5,732 nt of DNA, taken from the NCBI GenBank assembly GCA_902782625.1, contig CACZNZ010000293.1, positions 1-5,732 of the forward strand, in the 5' to 3' direction. The notes beneath the pieces were generated by a model. That model saw nothing but the letters and a program-made list of their open reading frames with translations, did no database searches and had not been told where the DNA came from. Each line of letters starts with the position of its first letter. Positions within the stretch are counted from its first letter, which is position 1. Positions 1 through 5,732 of the stretch are shown here, piece after piece. The position numbers were made by a program, and so were the translations under genes. Origin of the DNA: an uncultured Lachnospiraceae bacterium (GTDB taxonomy: Bacteria > Bacillota > Clostridia > Lachnospirales > Lachnospiraceae).

Positions 1-730
1 TATCTTTAAGGGTGCTTTCGCACTGAAATCCGTTGGCGGCGGTATCGTCGGCTCCGGCATTGCCCTGGCTATGCAGATGGGTATGAAACGAGGCGTTTTC
101 TCCAACGAGGCCGGTCTTGGTTCTTCCGTTATGGTTCATTCCAGTTCCAACGTAAAAGAGCCTGTCCGTCAGGGAATGTGGGGAATCTTCGAAGTATTTG
201 CTGATACCATCATCGTATGTACACTGACTGCTTTAACTATCTTAAGCTCCGGTGCGATCGACCTTCAGACAGGCCAGATGACCAGCGCAGCTGAGGCCAT
301 CGGATCAAGCTCCCTGATGAGTTACTCCTTTGGACGCACCTTCGGTTCTGTAGGTTCCGGATTCATCGCTCTGGCGATCCTCCTGTTTGCCTACTCCACA
401 GTACTTGGCTGGAGCCATTATGGTTCCATCGCCTGCCAGTATCTCTTTGGCGAGGATTCCACCAAGGTATACCGCGTTATCTTTGTTATCATCGTTTTGC
501 TTGGTTCCGTGATGGAAGCACAGCTTGCCTGGGACATCTCCGATACCTTTAACGGTCTGATGATGATCCCCAACTTGATCGGTGTTCTGGTACTTTCACC
601 ACTCGTAATGAAATGTACCAAGAACTACGTAGACCGGCATTTCCACAATGTCAACATTAAACCGATGCTCTCCATGATCGACGAGATTCAGGAAGAGCAG
701 GAAAAAGCTCTGAACGAAGAGCCGGAATAA
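1..730 (+). CDS. Sodium:alanine symporter family (AGCS) protein, C-terminal half
   Basis: Secondary transporter of the AGCS family, an integral membrane protein that imports alanine or glycine together with Na+ (or H+). The frame is open from base 2, so the gene begins upstream; about 242 residues are visible, roughly half of the usual 440-490. The family signature SNEAGLGSS is encoded near 101-127 and is followed by the typical KEPVRQG segment near 155-175. Later hallmarks are GWSHYGS near 410-427 and AWDISDTFNGLMMIPNLIG near 530-580. At least four hydrophobic segments are visible: about 178-250, 345-410, 470-515 and 550-610. The protein ends in a charged, glutamate-rich cytoplasmic-type tail (EIQEEQEKALNEEPE) before TAA at 728-730. 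Family members usually have GWSYYGE and SNEAGLGSAP; the HYGS and GSS versions here are mild variations. Family membership is secure from the motifs; the exact substrate and coupling ion cannot be read from this half. The ATG at 71 is internal, since conserved AGCS sequence continues upstream of it. Confidence 0.93.
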   Translation, partial: IFKGAFALKSVGGGIVGSGIALAMQMGMKRGVFSNEAGLGSSVMVHSSSNVKEPVRQGMWGIFEVFADTIIVCTLTALTILSSGAIDLQTGQMTSAAEAIGSSSLMSYSFGRTFGSVGSGFIALAILLFAYSTVLGWSHYGSIACQYLFGEDSTKVYRVIFVIIVLLGSVMEAQLAWDISDTFNGLMMIPNLIGVLVLSPLVMKCTKNYVDRHFHNVNIKPMLSMIDEIQEEQEKALNEEPE

Positions 731-748
731 AATAATACTGCACAAAGC

Positions 749-791
749 GGCAGGATTTCATGCTCAGATGCATGGAACCCTGCCTTTTTTT
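749..791 (+). terminator. Rho-independent terminator of the AGCS symporter gene
   Basis: A 15-bp stem (749-763 with 770-784) closes on the 6-base loop TCAGAT. The arms pair completely except for one A-C mismatch and one G-U wobble, and a run of seven T follows at 785-791. It starts 18 bases after the symporter stop codon, the classic layout for intrinsic termination. CACAAA at 741-746 is also complementary to TTTGTG at 789-794, so the structure could extend across the T tract. It separates the symporter transcript from pyc. Confidence 0.92.
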
Positions 792-828
792 GTGGAATTC
801 AAGACTCGACTGCGGTTCTTGTTTTTAG

Positions 829-838
829 TGCAATTGCA
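829..838. promoter_or_regulatory. Perfect 10-bp palindrome, possible operator
   Basis: TGCAATTGCA is a perfect inverted repeat in the pyc upstream region, overlapping the candidate -35 box TTGCAA. A dimeric regulator could bind here, but the sequence does not match an operator I recognise (Rex, CodY, CcpA cre or BirA). Ten-base palindromes also occur by chance, so the functional call is weak. Confidence 0.25.
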
Positions 839-863
839 ACAGTAATTTATTGGAACCTAAAAT
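834..863 (+). promoter_or_regulatory. Candidate sigma-A-type promoter for pyc (distal)
   Basis: TTGCAA at 834-839 (4 of 6 matches to the -35 consensus) lies 18 bases before TAAAAT at 858-863 (5 of 6 matches to the -10 consensus). Transcription would start near 870 and leave a leader of about 95 bases before the GTG. The -35 box overlaps the palindrome TGCAATTGCA at 829-838, which could be an operator. This is a consensus match in AT-rich DNA, so it remains a candidate that competes with the more proximal one. Confidence 0.4.
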
Positions 864-903
864 AATTTCGTATGAAATGTTAATATCATCCGAACGTAAT
901 TTA

Positions 904-912
904 TGGTATTAT
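904..912 (+). promoter_or_regulatory. Candidate extended -10 promoter element for pyc (proximal)
   Basis: TGGTATTAT at 904-912 fits the extended -10 form TGnTATAAT with one mismatch in the hexamer. No good -35 box sits 16-18 bases upstream, but extended -10 promoters tolerate this. Transcription would start near 919 and give a leader of about 47 bases. It is an alternative to, or a second start alongside, the distal candidate at 834-863. Confidence 0.35.
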
Positions 913-952
913 GTATAAAAATGAAATGTATCAATAAATTATTAAAAATATG

Positions 953-958
953 AAGGAG
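953..958 (+). promoter_or_regulatory. Ribosome-binding site of pyc
   Basis: AAGGAG at 953-958 is a near-perfect Shine-Dalgarno sequence with 7 bases before the GTG at 966. It fixes the start codon: no in-frame ATG lies nearby, and the protein begins directly with the conserved KVLVANRGEIAMRI segment. Confidence 0.9.
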
Positions 959-965
959 AACCACA

Positions 966-3900
966 GTGAAAAGAGAATTCAAGAAAGTGCTGGTTGCTAA
1001 TCGTGGCGAAATAGCTATGCGTATATTCAGGGCCTGCCATGATCTGGGCATCAATACCATAGCAATCTATTCAAAAGAAGACACTTACAGTATGTTTCGA
1101 ACAGCCGCAGACGAATCCTATCTGATTGGTGAAAACGAAAGCCCTCTTGGCGCTTACCTGAACATTTCCAGAATCATTGAGCTGGCCAAGATTCACGGAG
1201 CCGATGCGATTCATCCGGGTTATGGATTCCTGTCTGAAAACGGGGATTTCGCGAGGGCCTGTGAAGAAGCCGGAATCAAGTTTATCGGACCATCTTCAGA
1301 CATTCTGGATATGATGGGCGATAAACTTTCCGCTAAAAAAATGTCCCTGGCTTGCGATGTTGCCACAACGCCGGGAACAGCCAATCCTCTTGAGAGCAGA
1401 GAACAGGCGCAGAAGCTGGCACAGGAATTTGGTTTTCCGGTGATCCTCAAAGCGGCAGCCGGCGGTGGCGGCCGGGGTATGCGGAGATGCGACAATGTAG
1501 AAGAAGTCGGCCTCAATTATGATCTGGTCAAGGCTGAGGCCAAAAAGGCTTTTGGAAATGCGGATATCTTCATGGAGAAGTTTCTGGTAGAACCCAAACA
1601 CATCGAAGTACAGATTCTTGCCGATGAGCAGGGAAATGTAGCTCACCTCTATGAGAGAGACTGTTCTTTACAGAGGCGCTACCAGAAAGTTGTGGAATTC
1701 ACACCGGCATTTTCTGTGGATCCGAAAGTCAGAGAGGAACTGTTTGAGGATGCAGTCAAGATTGCAAGACATGTCGGATACACGAACGCAGGAACATTAG
1801 AGTTCCTTGTTGACCGGGATGGAAACCACTACTTCATTGAAATGAATCCCAGAATTCAGGTGGAACATACTGTAACAGAGATGGTGACAGGAATTGATCT
1901 TGTACGGTCACAGATTCTCATTGCGCAGGGTTGTCCCCTTTCAGATTCGAGAATCGGTATCTCTTCCCAAGAAGATGTGAAACAGAACGGCTATGCCATC
2001 CAGTGCCGGATCACGACAGAAGATCCAGCCAATAATTTCGCACCAGATACCGGTAAAATTACTGCCTACCGTATGTCCGGAGGTTTCGGTATCAGACTTG
2101 ACGGTGCAACAGCAGGAGCCGGGGCTGAAGTATCTCCATACTATGATTCCCTTCTGGTAAAAGTGACTTCCTGGGACAACACATTTGAAGGGGTATGCAG
2201 AAAAGCTCTCCGTGCGATCCAGGAAATCCATGTACGGGGAGTAAAAACCAATATTTCTTTCATTTCCAATGTTTTGACCAATGAAGCTTTCCTTGCCGGC
2301 AAATGCCACACCAAATTTATTGATGAGACGCCTTCCCTCTTTGAGATCAGTGAGGCGGGAGACAGGGCAACGAAGATGCTCAAATATATCGCTGAAATCT
2401 CTCTCCGTGAAGAGGAATCGCATGAGTTTTATCCTACTCCCCGTTTTCCACCAGTCACCGGCAGAGAGAGAAAAGGGCTGAAACAGCTGCTGGATGCCCA
2501 GGGACCGAAAGCTGTGGCCGACTGGGTAAAAGATCAGAAAAAACTGCTTTTATGCGATACAACCTGCCGGGATGCCCATCAGTCGTTGCTGGCAACTCGT
2601 GTTCGAACACGTGATATCGTCAAAGGCATGGAAGGAACCTCTGAGATTCTGAATGACGCCTTCTCGCTGGAGTGTTGGGGCGGCGCAACATTCGATGTTG
2701 CCTATCGTTTCCTTCATGAATCTCCATGGGAGCGTCTGGATATGATCCGGGAAAAAGCACCGAACCTCCTGCTTCAGATGCTGATTCGAGGATCCAATGC
2801 GGTTGGTTATACCAATTATCCGGACAACCTGATCCGGGAATTCATTAAAGAAGCAGCCCGTAGTGGAATCGATGTCTTCCGTGTTTTTGATTCCCTCAAC
2901 TGGCTACCGGGTATGGAAGTTGCCATGGATGAAGTGCTGAAACAGAATAAGATCTGTGAGGCAACCATCTGTTACACCGGGGATATTATGGATCCTTCCA
3001 GGGATAAATACACACTCAAGTACTATGTTGATATGGCAAAAGAACTGGAGAAGAGAGGTGCACATATCCTGGCAATCAAGGATATGGCCGGTCTGCTTAA
3101 GCCTTATGCTGCAAAGAAACTGGTATCTACACTGAAAAATGAGATTGGCATTCCGATTCAGCTTCATACCCATGATACTTCAGGTAACCAGGTAGCTGCC
3201 TATCTGATGGCTGCAGAGGCTGGTGTGGATATCGTAGACGTGGCGATTTCTTCTATGTCTTCCCTGACCAGCCAGCCTTCTATGAATGCAGTCGTTGCCG
3301 CACTGCAGGGAACAGAGCGTGATACAGGAATGAATCTGAAAGAACTTCAGTATCTGACAGATTACTGGGAGGATGTCCGCAAGAGATACAGTTCTTTTGA
3401 AGCCGGAATCAAGAGCCCTGCTACGGATATCTACCGATATGAAATTCCAGGAGGTCAGTATACCAATCTGAAACCTCAGGTAGAAAGTCTTGGACTGGGA
3501 AGCCGTTTCGTAGAAGTAAAAGAAAACTACCGCAAAGTTAACGATATGCTTGGAGATCTGATCAAAGTCACTCCATCTTCCAAGATGGTCGGCGATATGG
3601 CCATCTTTATGACACAAAATAATCTGACACCGGAAAACATCGTGGAAAAAGGCCGCAGTCTTGCATTCCCGGATTCAGCCATCACTTTCTTCTCCGGCAT
3701 GATGGGACAGCCGGCATGGGGATTCCCGAAAGATCTGCAGGATACTGTTCTGAAAGGGAAAGAAAAAATCACCTGCAGACCAGGTGAACTGCTCCCACCG
3801 GTAGATTTTGACCAGCTAAAAAAAGAAGTGGAAGAGTTCGATCCCAATCCGGATTGGAGAGATGTCATTTCCTATGGCATGTACCCGAAAGTTTACCGGG

Positions 3901-4382
3901 ACTATGTTGAGCAGCAGAAAGAATACGGTTACATTATGCGACTGGGCAGCCATGTATTTTTCCATGGTCTCGCCATCGGTGAAACCAACAAGGTCAACAT
4001 CGCTGACGGTAAAACTCTGGTCATCAAATACCTGGGGCCGGGAGACCTTGACAAAGATGGCATGAGAACGGTATCCTTTGAGCTCAACGGCATCCGCCGT
4101 GAAGTCAAGGTGCCGGATGAGAAGGCTCAGGAAAACATTGTGAAAGTACCAATGGCAGAACCTGATAATAAAGGTGAAGTCGGCGCATCGATACCGGGTG
4201 CGGTAAGCAATATATCTGTCAAAGTCGGAGACACTGTCACAGAGAACCAGACCATCATTACCATCGAAGCCATGAAGATGGAGACCGCCGTAACAGCAAG
4301 AATGAACGGTGTCGTTGAAGAGATTCTTGTTGAAGAGGGAGACACCGTCAAAGGCGGACAGCTTCTGATGAAAATCAAATAG
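966..4382 (+). CDS. pyc: Pyruvate carboxylase, biotin-dependent, single chain
   Basis: Cytoplasmic enzyme that carboxylates pyruvate to oxaloacetate using ATP and bicarbonate; it replenishes C4 acids. The length of 1138 residues is normal for single-chain (alpha4) PC. The biotin carboxylase domain spans about 6-460: VLVANRGEIAMRI at the N-terminus, ATP-grasp lysine K162 with glycine loop G166-G169, H212, the motif ERDCSLQRRYQKVVE with C233 and K241, metal-binding E279 and E292, and R296 and R348. The carboxyltransferase domain spans about 523-800: DTTCRDAHQS with metal ligand D536, the lysine to be carbamylated K705, H734 and H736. Spacings D-K (169), K-H (29) and K to catalytic T869 (164) equal those I recall for the Rhizobium etli enzyme. 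The PC tetramerisation/conserved carboxylase region follows at about 815-1030. The biotinyl domain spans about 1068-1137, with AMKMET and biotinyl lysine K1104, 34 residues from the end. Start is GTG at 966, stop TAG at 4380-4382. It appears monocistronic, flanked by terminators. Separate OadA/2-oxoglutarate carboxylase-type subunits are excluded by the fused BC-CT-BCCP order. The Tyr at 239 is unusual. Confidence 0.98.
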   Translation: MKREFKKVLVANRGEIAMRIFRACHDLGINTIAIYSKEDTYSMFRTAADESYLIGENESPLGAYLNISRIIELAKIHGADAIHPGYGFLSENGDFARACEEAGIKFIGPSSDILDMMGDKLSAKKMSLACDVATTPGTANPLESREQAQKLAQEFGFPVILKAAAGGGGRGMRRCDNVEEVGLNYDLVKAEAKKAFGNADIFMEKFLVEPKHIEVQILADEQGNVAHLYERDCSLQRRYQKVVEFTPAFSVDPKVREELFEDAVKIARHVGYTNAGTLEFLVDRDGNHYFIEMNPRIQVEHTVTEMVTGIDLVRSQILIAQGCPLSDSRIGISSQEDVKQNGYAIQCRITTEDPANNFAPDTGKITAYRMSGGFGIRLDGATAGAGAEVSPYYDSLLVKVTSWDNTFEGVCRKALRAIQEIHVRGVKTNISFISNVLTNEAFLAGKCHTKFIDETPSLFEISEAGDRATKMLKYIAEISLREEESHEFYPTPRFPPVTGRERKGLKQLLDAQGPKAVADWVKDQKKLLLCDTTCRDAHQSLLATRVRTRDIVKGMEGTSEILNDAFSLECWGGATFDVAYRFLHESPWERLDMIREKAPNLLLQMLIRGSNAVGYTNYPDNLIREFIKEAARSGIDVFRVFDSLNWLPGMEVAMDEVLKQNKICEATICYTGDIMDPSRDKYTLKYYVDMAKELEKRGAHILAIKDMAGLLKPYAAKKLVSTLKNEIGIPIQLHTHDTSGNQVAAYLMAAEAGVDIVDVAISSMSSLTSQPSMNAVVAALQGTERDTGMNLKELQYLTDYWEDVRKRYSSFEAGIKSPATDIYRYEIPGGQYTNLKPQVESLGLGSRFVEVKENYRKVNDMLGDLIKVTPSSKMVGDMAIFMTQNNLTPENIVEKGRSLAFPDSAITFFSGMMGQPAWGFPKDLQDTVLKGKEKITCRPGELLPPVDFDQLKKEVEEFDPNPDWRDVISYGMYPKVYRDYVEQQKEYGYIMRLGSHVFFHGLAIGETNKVNIADGKTLVIKYLGPGDLDKDGMRTVSFELNGIRREVKVPDEKAQENIVKVPMAEPDNKGEVGASIPGAVSNISVKVGDTVTENQTIITIEAMKMETAVTARMNGVVEEILVEEGDTVKGGQLLMKIK

Positions 4383-4403
4383 GAAATATACCCTTTCCCC
4401 CTG

Positions 4404-4455
4404 AAAAAACAGGAATCAGGATCACCAGCTTAACCGGTGATCCTGATTCCTATTT
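4404..4455. terminator. Shared bidirectional terminator between convergent genes
   Basis: A perfect 16-bp stem (4411-4426 with 4436-4451) closes on a 9-base loop. Read on the minus strand, the stem is followed by G and then six T (A run at 4404-4409), a good intrinsic terminator for the membrane protein gene. Read on the plus strand, only a broken ATTTCT tract follows, so it is a weaker terminator for pyc, which ends 28 bases before the stem. After one unpaired position, A4407-A4409 can also pair with T4453-T4455. The right arm contains the stop codon of the minus-strand gene (4450-4452). Confidence 0.85.
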
Positions 4456-5732
4456 CTGAAGGTATCTGCAGCTTATCATCGATCCGTCCTTTTTTGTAAT
4501 CTCGATTGACTTCTCCATGTCCACATCTGTCCATACTGTTATAAGATCTGCCGGAATAGCCTTTGTGAGGACTTCGGAAATCTCCTTTTCATTTTCCAAA
4601 ACCTGTTCCGGTTTAGCAGGTGCTGTCTCGTCCTGTCGAGCAAGCGAATAAACCTCTATCTTACTGATTTCTTCTGCTTTAGGCAGTATACGGATTTCTT
4701 TTCCTTCTGCATCAAGAATCTCCAAAGTATGGATAAATGAAGGATAAACGAGGATCGACTCATAAATCTCGTTGTCGTAATCCTCTCCTGAATCTTCTAC
4801 AGGCCGAATCGTACAGTCGATCTGTGCTACAGGGATCTCCCCGGTAACTGTCGCAGAATTCATTTGTCTGATGTCATCCTGCAGTGCCCGGGCAAGGGCC
4901 TTTGTCTTGTCCTGTTCCTGATCACTGTAAATCTCTCCGGAAGCATCTCCTTTTCGCCATTCAAATCGAATCACTTCCTCCGGACTTTGGGAGGACAAAG
5001 TGTAAAGGTTCTCTCTGTATTCCGGATAGTCAAACAGTTTTGCCAGGCTGGTCCGTATCCTGCGATCAGCGATGTCATATTGGCGATATACTTCTTTCCT
5101 ATTCTTTAAATGCAGCCTGATCTGACAGGTATGATGCGGTGTCGAATCATTTTCTTCAAAGCTTTGACTCCAGCCCGTGAGATCTTTCAGGTAGCCATAT
5201 GTATTGTCATCACAGGGCAGATGCATTCTGATTTTTGTGATCTTATCTATAACATTTTCATTGTTGTTCCAGCCATGGACCATGGCGATGTCCTCGATCT
5301 TTTCCTGTTTGGGCAGATAGTCATCATACCCGGTCAGGTCAAAGACCGAAACGAGAGCGGTGATCAGCACGATGAGTCCGCTGATCAACAGACGCCATTT
5401 TCCTTCCGAAATCTTCTTAAAATCAGGGATATAGATCATCTGAATCATGACATAACCTGTCAGCAAGCCAAAAATCAAACCGAATACAAACCAGGCTTTC
5501 GAAAGCCCTCCCAGGATTGTCCCGAAAAATATACCGAGAAACAGAGAAAATACCACTGTCAAAACCACCTGAATTACAAACGCCGGCCAGTGGAACGCCA
5601 TGGATTTTCCGGCCGCCTCCATAGGACGTATTCTGTAGAGCATGCCGCCTGCGGCAAATAAAAGCAACGCAATGATAAGGCTGATCATCAGCGGTCCAAT
5701 ACCTGCTTTGTAGGCTGCATTCCATACGTAAA
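4450..5732 (-). CDS. Probable ABC transporter permease, YtrC/DUF6449-like, C-terminal part
   Basis: Membrane protein incomplete at its N-terminus: the frame stays open from the ATG at 5688 to the window edge (upstream codons read YVWNAAYKAGIGPL), with no good Shine-Dalgarno sequence before that ATG. Counting from the 5688 ATG, hydrophobic segments lie at about 1-19, 34-57, 66-89 and 100-119. A soluble domain of some 290 residues follows to the end at 412, most likely outside the membrane. The pattern LLYRIRPMEAAGKSMAF after the first helix, a helix ending VFDLTGYDDYLP, and later segments like ILVYPSFIHTLEIL and LFDYPEYRENLY resemble, from memory, the DUF6449-carrying permeases that accompany GntR regulators and ABC ATPases in Clostridia and Bacillus (YtrBCDEF type, linked to cell-envelope stress or export). 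That assignment is inferred without a search. Partner genes would be expected beyond the right edge. The alternative is an unclassified membrane protein. Stop is TAG at 4452-4450, inside the terminator stem. Confidence 0.6.
   Translation of the reverse strand, partial: YVWNAAYKAGIGPLMISLIIALLLFAAGGMLYRIRPMEAAGKSMAFHWPAFVIQVVLTVVFSLFLGIFFGTILGGLSKAWFVFGLIFGLLTGYVMIQMIYIPDFKKISEGKWRLLISGLIVLITALVSVFDLTGYDDYLPKQEKIEDIAMVHGWNNNENVIDKITKIRMHLPCDDNTYGYLKDLTGWSQSFEENDSTPHHTCQIRLHLKNRKEVYRQYDIADRRIRTSLAKLFDYPEYRENLYTLSSQSPEEVIRFEWRKGDASGEIYSDQEQDKTKALARALQDDIRQMNSATVTGEIPVAQIDCTIRPVEDSGEDYDNEIYESILVYPSFIHTLEILDAEGKEIRILPKAEEISKIEVYSLARQDETAPAKPEQVLENEKEISEVLTKAIPADLITVWTDVDMEKSIEITKKDGSMISCRYLQK

Noticed and set aside
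792..952. Possible riboswitch or structured leader upstream of pyc
   Set aside because: The region is AT-rich with only short inverted repeats; I see no aptamer-like conserved core and no terminator/antiterminator pair before the GTG.
1941..2423. Minus-strand open frame of 160 codons inside pyc
   Set aside because: It lies wholly antisense to the conserved biotin carboxylase coding sequence, has no ribosome-binding site or family motif, and reads as a shadow of codon bias.
3180..3868. Minus-strand open frames of 145 and 113 codons antisense to the carboxyltransferase region
   Set aside because: They overlap highly conserved pyc sequence and each other and show no protein-like features.
1..4382. 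Symporter and pyc as one operon for alanine-to-oxaloacetate metabolism
   Set aside because: A strong terminator at 749-791 and separate promoter candidates lie between them, over a 235-base gap.
5110..5661. Plus-strand open frame of 183 codons opposite the permease gene
   Set aside because: Its hydrophilic, low-complexity composition mirrors the minus-strand membrane gene, which has coherent helices and a terminator; no ribosome-binding site or recognisable domain.

Overview
The window looks like an ordinary chromosomal stretch from a low-to-mid GC Gram-positive anaerobe, most likely Clostridia and probably Lachnospiraceae. This rests on the strong AAGGAG ribosome-binding site, the style of the three proteins (an AGCS alanine/glycine carrier, a single-chain pyruvate carboxylase and a YtrC/DUF6449-like ABC permease), and hairpin-plus-U terminators. 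The taxonomic call is an inference, because no rRNA or marker gene is present.

Layout: (1) Positions 1-730 (+) hold the C-terminal half of a sodium:alanine symporter family (AGCS) protein whose 5' end lies outside the window. (2) Positions 731-965 are intergenic. They hold a strong Rho-independent terminator for the symporter gene, then an AT-rich stretch with two candidate promoters, a 10-bp palindrome and a clear Shine-Dalgarno sequence. (3) Positions 966-4382 (+) hold a complete pyruvate carboxylase of 1138 residues starting at GTG, with all catalytic modules in canonical order. (4) Positions 4383-4449 are a short convergent junction with a 16-bp perfect hairpin that probably terminates transcription from both sides. 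(5) Positions 4450-5732 (-) hold the C-terminal part of a membrane protein that stays open to the right edge. It is best explained as a YtrC/DUF6449-type ABC transporter permease; the ATG at 5688 is probably internal.

The genes appear to form three separate transcription units. Pyruvate carboxylase supplies oxaloacetate from pyruvate (anaplerosis, feeding aspartate/glutamate synthesis or fermentative C4 acids). The symporter imports alanine or glycine, and alanine can be converted to pyruvate, so a metabolic link is imaginable, but the terminator between the two genes argues against co-transcription. I see no CRISPR array, tRNA, rRNA, insertion sequence, phage gene or riboswitch. Nothing here looks like a previously undescribed system. 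The most checkable oddities are a His-to-Tyr replacement in the biotin carboxylase signature, a stop codon embedded in the shared terminator hairpin, and the palindrome overlapping a candidate -35 box.
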